A stretch of DNA of 64,000 nucleotides from assembly GCA_014529675.2 (NCBI GenBank), contig CP076040.1, positions 2,375,894 through 2,439,893 of the forward strand, read 5' to 3'. The position numbers were made by a program, and so were the translations under genes. Under the pieces are notes generated by a model. It was not told the origin of the DNA. It was given only the letters and a program-made list of their open reading frames with translations, and did not search any database. Each line of letters opens with the position of its first letter. Position 1 is the stretch's first letter. This DNA is from Opitutia bacterium ISCC 52 (GTDB taxonomy: Bacteria > Verrucomicrobiota > Verrucomicrobiia > Opitutales > UBA2995). This document shows positions 20,808 through 30,567 of the stretch, one piece after another.

Positions 20808-22313
20808 TTAGTTTATAGCATGCTTCATTATCTCTTCCTGGCTAGCTTCGCCCACATCTGTAATCTCTCCTTGAATACGTCCGTTTCGCATCACGATGAC
20901 CCGATCACTCATCCCGAGAATTTCGAGAAGCTCACTACTGATCATGATAATCGCCTTTCCTGCAAACGCCAAGCGATTTATCAACTGATAGATCTCGTAT
21001 TTCGCTCCCACATCAATCCCTCGAGTCGGTTCATCAAAGATAAGAATATCCGCGTTTCGCTCTAACCATTTGGCCAAAACCACTTTCTGTTGATTTCCGC
21101 CTGACAAGTGGCCCGCATCCTGGTCAGGACTTGATACTTTGATCTGAATATCATCCTTAAAAACCTGAAATTGTTTTCTCTCTGTTTCTTCATCGAGAAA
21201 CCATTTCCCGGAATAGCCCTTCAAGTTTGGCAGTCCAAAGTTCTCAACGACTGAGTGAATCAAAACCAGGCCTTGGTTTTTGCGATCCTCCGTTAACAAG
21301 CAAATGCCTTTGGCAATCGCTTCTCGCGGTGATTGAATTTCCACTTCCTCTCCGTGAAGCATGATCTTCCCACCGTCCTTTTCATCCGCCCCAAAAATCA
21401 GCCGCATCGTTTCTGTCCGTCCCGCACCCACCAATCCTGCAAATCCTAAAATCTCTCCTTTGCGAAGATGGAAGCTAACATCTTGCACGATAGAACCCCG
21501 ACTGAGCCCTTCCACTCGAAGACATTCTTCACCAGGCTGACTTTGCCTCGGCGGGAATTCCGATTCCAGAGATCGCCCTACCATAGATTCAATCAAACCT
21601 TGTCGATCCACTTCGGCCACCTGTTTGGTACTCACATTTTGACCATCCCGTAACACCATCACTCGGTCACCGATCTCAAAAACTTCCTCCAGTCGATGAC
21701 TGATATAAATAATCCCTATCCCCTGCTTCTTCAGGTCCTTGATAATTTCAAACAGCCGATCCACCTCCTGCCGAGTAAGCGTGGCCGAAGGTTCATCCAT
21801 CACCAGGATTTTGGCTTCCACGGAAAGCGCTTTGGCAATCTCCACCAATTGTTGCTCCGCAATAGAAAGATCTCCGCAAGGAATGTCGGGATCGATAGGA
21901 AGACCTAAACGCTCAAATAGCTGCGTGACCCCTTCCATCTCGGATCTCTCATCGATAAAGAAGCCATTCATCTTTTCACGGCCCAGAAATATGTTTTCAC
22001 GCACACTCAGGTCCGGAATCAAATTGAATTCCTGATAGATGATGGAGATGCCCAATGCTTGAGATTCGACCGGTGACTGAATGGTGACCCGTGAATCGTT
22101 CATAGTGAGCGTTCCATCATCAGCCTCATGGGCTCCTCCCAGAATTTTAATCAAGGTGCTTTTTCCGGCACCGTTCTCCCCTACCAAAGCCAGCACCTCG
22201 CCCTCCTGAAGCTCCAAAGAGACATTATCCAATGCTCGTACACCGGGAAACGACTTAGAAACACCATCCACAGACAATAATTGGGGACGAACTGGAGTAG
22301 AGAGATCAGCCAT
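20808..22313 (-). CDS. Sugar ABC importer ATPase, RbsA/MglA type
   Basis: About 501 residues with two fused nucleotide-binding domains. The first has Walker A GENGAGKST, signature LSIAEQQLVEIAKAL and Walker B ILVMDEPSATLT. The second has a degenerate Walker A (GLVGAGRTE), signature LSGGNQQKVVLAKWL and ILIFDEPTRGIDVGAKYEIY. This asymmetric pair is typical of the CUT2 family that imports ribose, galactose, xylose or similar sugars. The ATG at 22313 is preferred; an upstream in-frame start would add a non-family 22-residue extension. It is the first gene of the two-gene importer. Confidence 0.93.
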   Translation of the reverse strand: MADLSTPVRPQLLSVDGVSKSFPGVRALDNVSLELQEGEVLALVGENGAGKSTLIKILGGAHEADDGTLTMNDSRVTIQSPVESQALGISIIYQEFNLIPDLSVRENIFLGREKMNGFFIDERSEMEGVTQLFERLGLPIDPDIPCGDLSIAEQQLVEIAKALSVEAKILVMDEPSATLTRQEVDRLFEIIKDLKKQGIGIIYISHRLEEVFEIGDRVMVLRDGQNVSTKQVAEVDRQGLIESMVGRSLESEFPPRQSQPGEECLRVEGLSRGSIVQDVSFHLRKGEILGFAGLVGAGRTETMRLIFGADEKDGGKIMLHGEEVEIQSPREAIAKGICLLTEDRKNQGLVLIHSVVENFGLPNLKGYSGKWFLDEETERKQFQVFKDDIQIKVSSPDQDAGHLSGGNQQKVVLAKWLERNADILIFDEPTRGIDVGAKYEIYQLINRLAFAGKAIIMISSELLEILGMSDRVIVMRNGRIQGEITDVGEASQEEIMKHAIN

Positions 22314-22459
22314 AGAAGAATCTGTTACTAAAGCGATTAGGCAGGACTTGGGACAAGCCCATAAATGACCGAACTCCAATATATCTCTTTAAAATCGCAA
22401 AAGAGTTGGCAGAACAATCGATTGCTACTAGCTCCTTTAACCTGTCTCCACACCACACT

Positions 22460-22831
22460 ATGTCTAACGCCGAACAATCCAATCCCTCTCTCCCATGTAC
22501 TGCCGTTTTAGCCTGCGCAGGAACAGGCAATAATGGAGAGCTAGGAGATAAGCTGGCACGTCGCCTCCAGAAAGAGGGGTTGGCCGAAATTTACAGTATC
22601 GCACAAATCCGCGCCAAAATCTCGGCGTCTTAACGACTCGCGATGACCCCTAAAGTATTAGTCATCGATGGTTGTCACTCAGGTTGCGCCAGCGAATGCC
22701 TAAAAGACATGGGTTATTCGGGCTTTGATGTCTGGGATATTCGAGAACACATCGATCTGGATGATCGAGATTACACTGAGGAAGATCTCGAAGAAGCCCT
22801 GGAGCAGGTTAAGAAACGCTTGGGGGTCTAA
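22460..22831 (+). pseudogene. DGC-domain zinc-binding protein interrupted by in-frame TAA
   Basis: The first half (from ATG 22460) has LACAGTGNNGELGDKLARRL, like the Cys-containing N-terminus of DGC proteins. The second half has VLVIDGCHSGCASECLKDMG, the defining DGC motif. Both halves lie in the same frame and are separated by TAA 22631-22633 and three codons. The family is a ~110-130-residue putative zinc-binding protein, so the two halves make one normal-length gene. Re-initiation at ATG 22643 could make the second half alone. It is divergent from the ABC ATPase gene. Confidence 0.75.
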
Positions 22832-22851
22832 ATTATTAATTAGATTTTGTA

Positions 22852-23086
22852 GGAACCACAAAAGACACAAGAATCACAAAAAGGTAATTAAGATAATCTC
22901 GGGTTCACGAGGGTAATCTTTCTAAAATAACTGCCTTACAAATATAGCAGCTTAAAAAAAACAGACTTTGCTGTTACCGACAATCCAGGCTTTTAAATGA
23001 CATGCCTTTAAGAGGCCAAAGATATTAATTTGCTCGAAAGTTAATTCCGCCAAATCTTTACGCCTTTTGTGCTTTATGTGGTTCCC
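22852..23086. repeat. Segment bounded by imperfect inverted repeats
   Basis: The left end (22852-22884) begins GGAACCACAAAAGACACAAG and the right end (23061-23086) is its imperfect reverse complement, beginning GGGAACCACATAAAGCACAA on the minus strand. The ~175 bases between are AT-rich with no gene. It lies between two convergent genes. It could be a small non-autonomous element, or two copies of the dispersed ACCACAAA-type intergenic repeat. Confidence 0.45.
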
Positions 23087-23097
23087 AATAATCGATC

Positions 23098-24450
23098 TCA
23101 GTTCGGCAGGTATTTGCCCAGGCGCTGTTTTACAGGATGAAGCGACTTATCCCCGACTATGTTATTCCACTCATTCGGATCAGCTTTCCGATCATAGAGC
23201 TCTTCACTGCCATCTTCGTACCGGATATATCGGTACTCTTGGGTAGTCACGGAATGATTGTAGCGGAACAAAGTTGTTAAAGCTGGGTGATTCCAGAATC
23301 CCTCGGGACGCTTCAGAAGAGGAACCAAACTACTACCTTCATTCTTTGGATTAGCAGGGAGTCCGCAGAGATCCAGCAAGGTAGGATACATATCGATCAG
23401 GCTAACCACACGATCGCTTACCTGCCCCTGAGGAAGCCCGGGTCCGGCGACCATCATTGGTACACGCGTAGACCGATCCCACAGGGTTACTTTCTTAAAG
23501 AGACCCTTTTCACCCAAGTGATAGCCATGATCCGTCCACAAATATACAATGGTATTATCGGCGTACTCGGAATCTTCCAAAGCGTCGAGGACACGACCCA
23601 CCTGAGCGTCAACAAAAGTGACACAGGCAAGATATGCCTGAACGATGTTCTCCCACTCTTTGTTTTCGATCGCCCACTCAGTCGTCGGATATTGAGGTTC
23701 TTGAGCCACACTTGGAGCAAAGGGAGGAATGTCTTCCCAGTCGTCGGCCTTATAAGGCGGGAGAATCAGCGACTTGGTATCCACTTGTTTATCAAACCAC
23801 TTTTGCGGCACAAACCAGGGAACGTGAGGCCGCAGAAATCCAGTCATCAGGAGAAAGGGTTTGTCGTGCTCTTCCTCTAAACGATCGATAGCCCAAGTGG
23901 CCGACCGATAATCAGCGGTTTCTTCATCTGTTTCCGGATGGGCTGCCCAGTCTGTGCTCGTCTTGTCGCTTTTCCATTTAAAGCCAGGTTTGGGTCGAGG
24001 TCCAAATGGCTCTCGACCACCACTCATATCGACGCTGCCTTCCGGAACGTGGTTATGACAGATCTTTCCCACCGCCATGGTTTTGTAGCCATGCTCAGCG
24101 AAATATTCGTGTAGAAGAAGCGTGCCTTTCTCATGAGCCCGTTGCTGCAGCTCCTCATCCTTCATGTGGGTATAGAATTCCAGAGAAGTGGAATGCATGC
24201 CCGACATCAGACTTGCTCGCGATGGGCCACAGAGCGGGAACTGGCAATGGGCATCTGTAAATAAGGTTCCACGTGCAGCCAGGCGATCGATGTTAGGAGT
24301 TTTGGCTTGGGGATGGCCTTTGAGTACCGCCGGCCAGTTGTTTAAATCATCAATGGAGATGAAGATTACGTTCGGCGGCGTGGCAGCCGAGCAAAGAGCG
24401 GAGAGAAGAGAGCAAAGAGCAATGTAGAATGGGAGGAGAGACTTGTTCAT
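23098..24450 (-). CDS. Secreted type I sulfatase, iduronate-2-sulfatase-like
   Basis: About 450 residues from ATG 24450, which begins a clear Sec signal peptide; longer in-frame starts are not family-like. The alkaline-phosphatase-superfamily sulfatase fold shows NVIFISIDDLNNW (metal Asp pair), the formylglycine motif CGPSR (C74), GLPQGQ and the late WTDHGYHLGEKG with metal-binding D-H. Subfamily resemblance is to iduronate-2-sulfatase-like enzymes. It would remove sulfate esters from polysaccharides and needs a formylglycine-generating or anaerobic sulfatase-maturing enzyme encoded elsewhere. The gene appears intact. Confidence 0.9.
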   Translation of the reverse strand: MNKSLLPFYIALCSLLSALCSAATPPNVIFISIDDLNNWPAVLKGHPQAKTPNIDRLAARGTLFTDAHCQFPLCGPSRASLMSGMHSTSLEFYTHMKDEELQQRAHEKGTLLLHEYFAEHGYKTMAVGKICHNHVPEGSVDMSGGREPFGPRPKPGFKWKSDKTSTDWAAHPETDEETADYRSATWAIDRLEEEHDKPFLLMTGFLRPHVPWFVPQKWFDKQVDTKSLILPPYKADDWEDIPPFAPSVAQEPQYPTTEWAIENKEWENIVQAYLACVTFVDAQVGRVLDALEDSEYADNTIVYLWTDHGYHLGEKGLFKKVTLWDRSTRVPMMVAGPGLPQGQVSDRVVSLIDMYPTLLDLCGLPANPKNEGSSLVPLLKRPEGFWNHPALTTLFRYNHSVTTQEYRYIRYEDGSEELYDRKADPNEWNNIVGDKSLHPVKQRLGKYLPN

Positions 24451-24469
24451 AAAATTAATACGACAGGAT

Positions 24470-25801
24470 TTAGCGGATCCGTGAGGATAGAAGCGATAGT
24501 TTTTCTGATAGCTCAGCTGTATAGACACTTGGATTTTGGTTTTGGACTAAAGCGATCCATTCCGGCCTCAAATCATCCATACCACGATAAGCCCCAACCA
24601 GGGTAGCCACAAAGGAAGCCACCGTGTCGTTGTCCCGACCGTAGTTGACTCCGTTTTCTACGGCAGTCTGGAGGCCCAGCTTCATGGAATAATCCGCTAT
24701 GGCTAGTGGCACGCTCAGCATTTCTTCACAAGTACACATCTCATAACCGGTTCCCACCGCAAAAGTTTCATGAAGGGCTTTAACAAAATCGATGTAATTG
24801 GTCCGAGATGGATAGTCATCACGTCGCTGAAAGCGATCCGGCAACTGAAGCGCTTCCACTACCTGAGGCTTCAGAATCTCGACAGTGTAAGCTCCTTGGT
24901 CATATAAATAGTCCACCAAACCACCACTCAATAGATTCTTTCGCACGCTATCTCACTCACGACCTCCTAGTCCATCAGCCAGCAGTGCAGATATAAAGGC
25001 CGGGTAAACCGGAGCGTTGCCAATATCTAAAAAGTTCATGCCCAGAAGGTACCGAAATGCTTTATCGGGTTCTCCTGGAAAGTAGGTCGCCAAGGGCAGC
25101 AATGTAATCTGCCCAATCGGCCACTCTTTCCCTTCCTGATAGGATCCATCATGCCACTCCGCTTTAAGATTTTTGTCTAACGGTTGAGCTTCCCGATCAA
25201 CCAACTTCCAGTAGCCAGTTGGCTCTTCGTTTTCATCCAGCAATTCCTCTCTCCGCGCAGGTGGACTTAAGAGTTCAGTTTCGGGAATCCGCACGGAAGT
25301 AGACAGCTTGGTTAGCTCCCACCAAAACCACATATCTAAAAAGCATTCTTTGAGCACATCTTTATCAGCATCCACAAAACGGGTACGCGATTGACGGTAC
25401 TTATGAAATATTTGTTCTGCCAGGAACAACTGGTCCATCACTCCTTCTCCCCTGAAGTCCAACATGCTCTCGGCAACAAAAAGGCGCAGCCTTGAATCAT
25501 CGGTATAGGTACCAGAACTAGCCCCTTGTTCGTAGACATTCCAATGCGACTGATACCAACGACTGTACGGCGTATCAAACGCATCAACCCATCCTCCCTC
25601 CTCAAGAAAAGTCTGCGATGCTTCAGTACTACGACCCTCATGAGGCCCCGCAAGTGCATCAGCCACGGCCGATCCCATGAGCATACCGAAGATGCGATCT
25701 GCCCGATGCGGACGGTCATCTTCACGGATAAGAGCACAGCCCATTAGAAATGCTAACGAGATGCCTCCTACCCAAAATCGCAAAAACAACCTATATTTCA
25801 C
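24470..25801 (-). pseudogene. Lipoprotein ADP-ribosylglycohydrolase split by in-frame TGA
   Basis: The N-terminal half (24956-25801) has a lipobox (FLMGC) and the first family motifs GMLMGSAVADALAGPHEGR and TDDSRL (metal-binding TDD). The C-terminal half has the second metal motif GRDNDTVASFVATLVGAYRG. Both are in the same frame, separated only by TGA 24953-24955 (GGRE-stop-DSVRKN). Neither half alone can bind the two metals of the ADP-ribosylglycohydrolase fold. The restored product would be about 443 residues, like secreted homologs in PVC bacteria. CGA to TGA is the simplest change. Confidence 0.85.
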
Positions 25802-25899
25802 CCAAACAAGCTAGGGTTATCCCCCAGATTCCTCCAGACTTTATAAACTTAGTCTGATAATTCTTGGACAAGCGCACCGACATCGTTTCAATTTCGAGT

Positions 25900-27009
25900 A
25901 TGAATAAACTTCTCCCTTTAATCTCTCTTCTCATTTCTCCTCTCCTTATGGCCGATTCGATTGACGTATTTTTTGGAACTGCCGGAAACCAAACCAAAGG
26001 CATCTACCATTCCACCTTTGACACTGAAACCGGAAAACTAGGACAGCCCTCTCTGGCAGCAGAAATCGGTTCGCCCGGTTTCCTCGCGTTTGGTCCAGAT
26101 AAGGAGTTTCTCTACACCGTAGGTAACGATGGTGAACCCTGCGTCGCTGCTTATAAGGTTGGCGAAGGCGGAAAACTCACTGCGCTGAACACAGAACCTA
26201 TTGGCGATGGCGGCGGTGCCCATATTTCCGTCTATCCTTCCAAAAAGTTTCTTTTGACCGCTCAATATGGTGGAGGCTCAGTTGCTGTCTTTCCCATCAA
26301 CAAGGATGGCTCGGTGGGCAAACGTTCTCAGTTGATTGAACACGAAGGCGGCTCAGGCGTGGTCGAAAGCCGACAAAAATCTCCCCACCCTCACTGGACC
26401 GGTTACTCGCCCGATGGGAAGTTTGCTTTTGTGCCGGACCTCGGTCTCGACCAAATCGTCATTTACAAAGTGGATGAGCGCAAAGGATCCATCAGTCATC
26501 ACGGGCACGCCCAATCTGTTCCAGGTGGTGGTCCACGTCACATGAAGTTTTCTACCGATGGAAAATACATCTACCTCCTCAACGAGCTCACCCTATCCGT
26601 AACCACCTTTGCCTACAATGCCAAGGCCGGCACCACAGAACGACGCACCACGACTCCCGCACTCAGCGAAGACGCCAAGGCTCGTCAGGAATTCAATTCA
26701 TCGGCTCAGATCCTGGTGCACCCGAATGGCAAATTTGTTTACTCCTCCAACCGCGGGGACGATTCCGTCACTCTTTATTGGGCCAATCAAAAATCAGGGC
26801 ACCTGGCTGCCAAAGATGTCGAGAACGTCCGTGGAGCATTTCCTCGGAACATCAATCTGGACCCCGAGGGCAACTGGCTTCTCACCGCCGGACAGCATTC
26901 GAACACCGTTACCGTTTTCGCCATTGATCAAAAGACTGGTCAGATGAGCCATCAGGTAAATAATACGATCAACGTACCTGGACCCATTTGTATTTTGTTT
27001 AAGGAATAG
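25900..27009 (+). CDS. Secreted lactonase, 6-phosphogluconolactonase-type seven-bladed propeller
   Basis: About 369 residues from ATG 25900, which precedes a signal peptide (NKLLPLISLLISPLLMA). It matches the YbhE/PF10282 lactonase family: VFFGTAGNQTKGIYHSTFDTETGKL at the start, repeated blades such as GPDKEFLYTVGN, HPHWTGYSPDGKFAFVPDLGLDQI, GGGPRHMKFSTDGKYIYLLNE and HPNGKFVYSSNRGDDSV. The signal peptide places it outside the cytoplasm, so a role in sugar-lactone hydrolysis after periplasmic oxidation is more likely than in the pentose phosphate pathway (inference). Confidence 0.88.
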   Translation: MNKLLPLISLLISPLLMADSIDVFFGTAGNQTKGIYHSTFDTETGKLGQPSLAAEIGSPGFLAFGPDKEFLYTVGNDGEPCVAAYKVGEGGKLTALNTEPIGDGGGAHISVYPSKKFLLTAQYGGGSVAVFPINKDGSVGKRSQLIEHEGGSGVVESRQKSPHPHWTGYSPDGKFAFVPDLGLDQIVIYKVDERKGSISHHGHAQSVPGGGPRHMKFSTDGKYIYLLNELTLSVTTFAYNAKAGTTERRTTTPALSEDAKARQEFNSSAQILVHPNGKFVYSSNRGDDSVTLYWANQKSGHLAAKDVENVRGAFPRNINLDPEGNWLLTAGQHSNTVTVFAIDQKTGQMSHQVNNTINVPGPICILFKE

Positions 27010-27418
27010 GCGAACAGATGTTGTTGCTAAAGCCATATGCACAACTATTGGGTCGAAAAAAACGATAGGAGATCAGTATAGCCTATAAGTTTAATATGCC
27101 TTTTGGTGCTAGGGCTCGATGCCGTGTCGAGGCAAAGCCGACATCAACCACGAGTCGCTCGTCAAAAAATCCCGGACGGTTTTGGTGTTGTCTCTACCTT
27201 CCTTGAACCGGCGTTCCATCCCTACCTATTTTCTGATATCTCACACTAGCTTTTTTTCCTGAGCTACCTTTTCGCCTGATCGAAGCTGGATAAGGCTCAA
27301 TTGAGGTTATTCTACGGAGACTCATTAAGGGATTCCCTGAAGTAAGTTCTATCCTCTCGAAATTCCAGGCTATCCACGACACAGTTTTCGGTGTACCAGC
27401 CAGTTATTTCTTCATATC
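27010..27418. other. Intergenic region with REP-like palindromes
   Basis: A 409-base gap without a supportable gene. At 27110-27162 it holds a TAGGGCTCGA...TCGAGG hairpin and an ACGAG-TCG-CTCGT hairpin. The remainder is unremarkable leader sequence to a GTG-start gene. Confidence 0.55.
27110..27162. repeat. REP-like palindromic pair (degenerate)
   Basis: TAGGG followed by CTCGA/TCGAG, then a second hairpin ACGAG/CTCGT. The TAGGGCTCGA end matches the right arm (read in reverse) of the element at 6904-6976, so it is probably a diverged member of the same family. Confidence 0.45.
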
Positions 27419-28900
27419 GTGAAACGCAGTCTCTTTTTCTCTTTTGCCTTATTAGTTTGCCTCGGCTTTCAGTCCATTTGGTCGCAGAGCTTTGAAAATT
27501 TACCACTCGTGATTGCCAAGCGCGGTGACGAAGCACCCGGCAGTCAATTGCCCAACGGCACCTCCGACCTGATATTCAATGCGCTATCCGCACCCGCCGT
27601 GACAGCCAATGGGCGACGGGCTGCCTTTGTCGCCAGCCTGACCAGCGGCATCAACAACACAGAGAACCGCAAAACCATCTGGTTTGCCGACCTGCAGGAG
27701 GACGGCTACCACGACCTCAAGCAAGCAGCCGCCACCGGCATGCCAGTGCAAGGCTTGAGCGCCGAGGACGAAGGCAAGGTGCTGAACCTGGGTACTATCA
27801 GCCCTTTCGACCTCGACAACACCCGCAACCTTCCGCCCATCGCCCTGGATCCCGAAGGACGCAACGTAGCATTTATAGCCCGCCTAAACACCCAGGAAAC
27901 GGTGGGAAAAGGTTCCTCAGGCGACCCGGCTGTATTTATAGCCAGCGATTCGGGCATTCGATTGGTGGCCAAAGAAAACGAAGAGTTCACCGTAACGATC
28001 AGCTCCGACTTCGGTTCATCCGATGAGTCTTTTGTGCTAAGAAGGTTTTTTGCCCTTCAGTACATCAATAGCCGCATGGTATTTCTAGCTGGTTCCCAGT
28101 TCACCGGAATCGGCGTCTTCGAATATGCCGGAGGCAGCTTGAACCCGCTCTTCCTCTCCCCGGGATTCAACCCCAATGCTTATATGGATCCCACTCAAGG
28201 TGAGATCAGGGTTAGCAGTATTGGATCCCTTGGCCTGAACAGCAACGGAGCACTTGCTTATTTAATCAGTGGCACCACCAAAATAAATGCCGAGATTAAC
28301 GGCAGCCGATTTGTCGATGCCCTTCGGTATCGCCCCTCAGTTGGACAAAATTTTGTTTCCGTGGCCAAATCATGGGACTCACTCCCCGGAGATCCTACCC
28401 ATTTTATCAGCGGATTTTCCGATTATAGTTTAAACGAAGGAAAGGACATTCTCGTAAGTGCCAGGCTTGGCGTCTTCGATGGCGACACACCCATCTACCC
28501 TACGGATCAGTTTGCGATTCTCCACTACGATGCGGATGCCCTGGAGTTGGAACCCAACCTCATCGCCGTCACCGGTGATGTAGCCGAGGGCCTACCGTTC
28601 GATGGAGACCGAGGCATTATTAACCGCCTCGAAGCCGTAGAAACTGCGAGCGACTACACTACTTACTCTGCCTATTATCCAGGAACAGAAGGCAGCTTTT
28701 TGCCGCAATACGCTCTCTATCGTACTAACTTAAGAGAAGCCAGTCCCAGTGAACCAGTCTTCTACGTGGATGGACTGGCCAATGTAAATGGAGTCGGCAC
28801 GGTAACAGGCATCCTAAACTACCTTCTGGGCCCGCGGGGCGACCAGTTAAAATTACAGGATCTGACGAGACTCATGTTGAAATTCCAAGAGATCTATTAG
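27419..28900 (+). CDS. Secreted NxxGxxAF-repeat protein (DUF7453-like)
   Basis: A 493-residue protein starting at GTG 27419, with a Sec signal peptide (KRSLFFSFALLVCLGFQSIWSQ). The body contains repeated NxxGxxAF-type units, for example TANGRRAAFVASL, DPEGRNVAFIARL and NSNGALAYLIS, as in choice-of-anchor tandem-repeat proteins; a propeller-like fold is inferred. Function is unknown. The C-terminus (after about residue 460) may be affected by a frame change, because the -1 frame there reads as RHS-like sequence joining the next gene. Confidence 0.6.
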   Translation: MKRSLFFSFALLVCLGFQSIWSQSFENLPLVIAKRGDEAPGSQLPNGTSDLIFNALSAPAVTANGRRAAFVASLTSGINNTENRKTIWFADLQEDGYHDLKQAAATGMPVQGLSAEDEGKVLNLGTISPFDLDNTRNLPPIALDPEGRNVAFIARLNTQETVGKGSSGDPAVFIASDSGIRLVAKENEEFTVTISSDFGSSDESFVLRRFFALQYINSRMVFLAGSQFTGIGVFEYAGGSLNPLFLSPGFNPNAYMDPTQGEIRVSSIGSLGLNSNGALAYLISGTTKINAEINGSRFVDALRYRPSVGQNFVSVAKSWDSLPGDPTHFISGFSDYSLNEGKDILVSARLGVFDGDTPIYPTDQFAILHYDADALELEPNLIAVTGDVAEGLPFDGDRGIINRLEAVETASDYTTYSAYYPGTEGSFLPQYALYRTNLREASPSEPVFYVDGLANVNGVGTVTGILNYLLGPRGDQLKLQDLTRLMLKFQEIY

Positions 28901-28944
28901 GGAGAGCCATTCAACTGAGTGTAAACCCAAACATTGGCGAGGCA

Positions 28945-30564
28945 GTGGATCTGATTACCGACATAGCCTACCAGGGGTATCTCCCCATCGAGGCCCGGTA
29001 TGGCAATGGATTAAGTTCCTCCAGCAACCGAAATCAGCTGGGCCGAGTCGATCAATGGAGAGTCTCGGACACAGGGAATGACGATCTGCTCAACCGACAG
29101 ATTACCTATACCCCAATCGGCTATCATAGTACCGTAACCAATGAGAATGAAGATGTAACCAACTACTTCTATGACTCCGCTTATCGTGTAATTGAGGAAG
29201 AAACCGTGAATTCCGACGGAAGCACTAAGGAGAAAATCACTTACGATTACGACGATGCGAATAATCGAACCGCAGTAACTTTTCAGCTAGGAGAAAGCCC
29301 TCCTGAAACCAAAGACTACTCCGTCGACGAACTAAACAGCTGCACAAAGATCGGCTCGCAGGTATTGACCCTGGATGCTAATCGTAATCTCACAGACGAT
29401 GGAACTTTCCGTTACAGCTACGATGCATTCAACCGTTTGGTCGAAGTGCGTGACCAGGAAGGCAACTTGTTGATTCAGTATACTTACGATGCATACGACC
29501 GTCGCATTCAGCGTATTAAAACCGAGGCAGATGGCACGCCGGTTTCCAATCACCGCTATATCTACGATGGAGGTAATCTCATCGAGGTATGGGACGCGGA
29601 TTCAGATGAGTTAGTAACCAGGTATACATACCTAGATGGACAACTTATTTCCAAAACAGACTCAACAGGAACTTACTACATTCACACCGATCCTCAAGGA
29701 CATGTCGTAGCGGTCACCAACGAAACGAGCGAAGTTACCACCAAACAAAGCATTGATGCTTTTGGCAATCGCACGGTCGAGCAAGGAGAACCCTTCGAAT
29801 TCGGTTACCAAAGCTGGTGTGTGGATCCAACAACCGGATTCAGTTTTGTGAATGGCCGTGACTATAATCCAAAAACCAGACGAACCATTCAAAACTCGAT
29901 GGTCAACCCGGTGATCGGTTCACAGCCACAGTTACATTTCTTGTATTCCGCTGGAGGCTTGTTCTCATTGACAGCTCCCGTGCCGATTCCGATCGAAGTC
30001 AATCCACTGGATCCACGAGCACGACTGGATAATTTCATGAGCAGCCGAACCACAGATGCCATCAATCCGCCTGGGTTAAGTCTACCTCGACGAACTTATA
30101 CAGCCCCGCGCCCGCATCCACGCTTCGATGATGACGATGATTTTGACGACGATGACCGTCCCGCCCGTCCGACCTACTTTCGACCACCCGGTTACAGTGA
30201 TCGACCAGTTGTAAGCTCTATCCTTAAGGAGGTGGGATCAGCACTGGTTATTGATTTCAATTTTTATAATCCGATAGAACCGGAAATCCCACGCCTGCCT
30301 ATCCGAAACAACCTGGCGTTTTCGGCAGATCTAATCACCGAAAGGTTTCCAATCGAGAACAACTTTGCATTCTCAGCGGATTTAATCTCTAATGATCCGC
30401 TACTGTCTTTGGCTGAACTGGCGTTTATCTCAATCACCGAATACAATTTTGAGAATCCGCCAGAACTGGTCCTCAGACCGGTTGTTTACAGGCCGGTAGT
30501 TAGGAAACCGAAATACGTCAAAAGTATACTGGGCGATGTTAGAAGCTCATTGGTAATCCCTTAG
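28945..30564 (+). CDS. RHS/YD-repeat protein, short or N-terminally truncated
   Basis: At least 539 residues with several YD repeats (YDYDDANNRTAV, YSYDAFNRLVEVRDQEGN, YTYDAYDRRIQRI, YIYDGGNLIEVWD, YTYLDGQLISK). A degenerate RHS core follows (FGYQSWCVDPTTGFSFVNGRDYNPKTRR), without the usual DP-x-G boundary. The C-terminal ~210 residues hold an Asp-rich stretch (DDDDDFDDDDR) and paired repeats (two copies of NNxAFSADLI; two of SILxxVxSxLVI). No signal peptide is present. The frame is open upstream to at least 28800, overlapping the previous gene, so the GTG at 28945 is probably not the original start. This could be a broken fusion or a truncated RHS/wall-associated protein. Confidence 0.65.
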   Translation: MDLITDIAYQGYLPIEARYGNGLSSSSNRNQLGRVDQWRVSDTGNDDLLNRQITYTPIGYHSTVTNENEDVTNYFYDSAYRVIEEETVNSDGSTKEKITYDYDDANNRTAVTFQLGESPPETKDYSVDELNSCTKIGSQVLTLDANRNLTDDGTFRYSYDAFNRLVEVRDQEGNLLIQYTYDAYDRRIQRIKTEADGTPVSNHRYIYDGGNLIEVWDADSDELVTRYTYLDGQLISKTDSTGTYYIHTDPQGHVVAVTNETSEVTTKQSIDAFGNRTVEQGEPFEFGYQSWCVDPTTGFSFVNGRDYNPKTRRTIQNSMVNPVIGSQPQLHFLYSAGGLFSLTAPVPIPIEVNPLDPRARLDNFMSSRTTDAINPPGLSLPRRTYTAPRPHPRFDDDDDFDDDDRPARPTYFRPPGYSDRPVVSSILKEVGSALVIDFNFYNPIEPEIPRLPIRNNLAFSADLITERFPIENNFAFSADLISNDPLLSLAELAFISITEYNFENPPELVLRPVVYRPVVRKPKYVKSILGDVRSSLVIP

Positions 30565-30567
30565 AGC

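Noticed and set aside
27194-27382. A 62-codon minus-strand frame in the 27-kb gap
   Set aside because: It overlaps REP-like palindromic sequence and shows no start signal or domain; probably chance reading of a repeat-rich intergenic segment.
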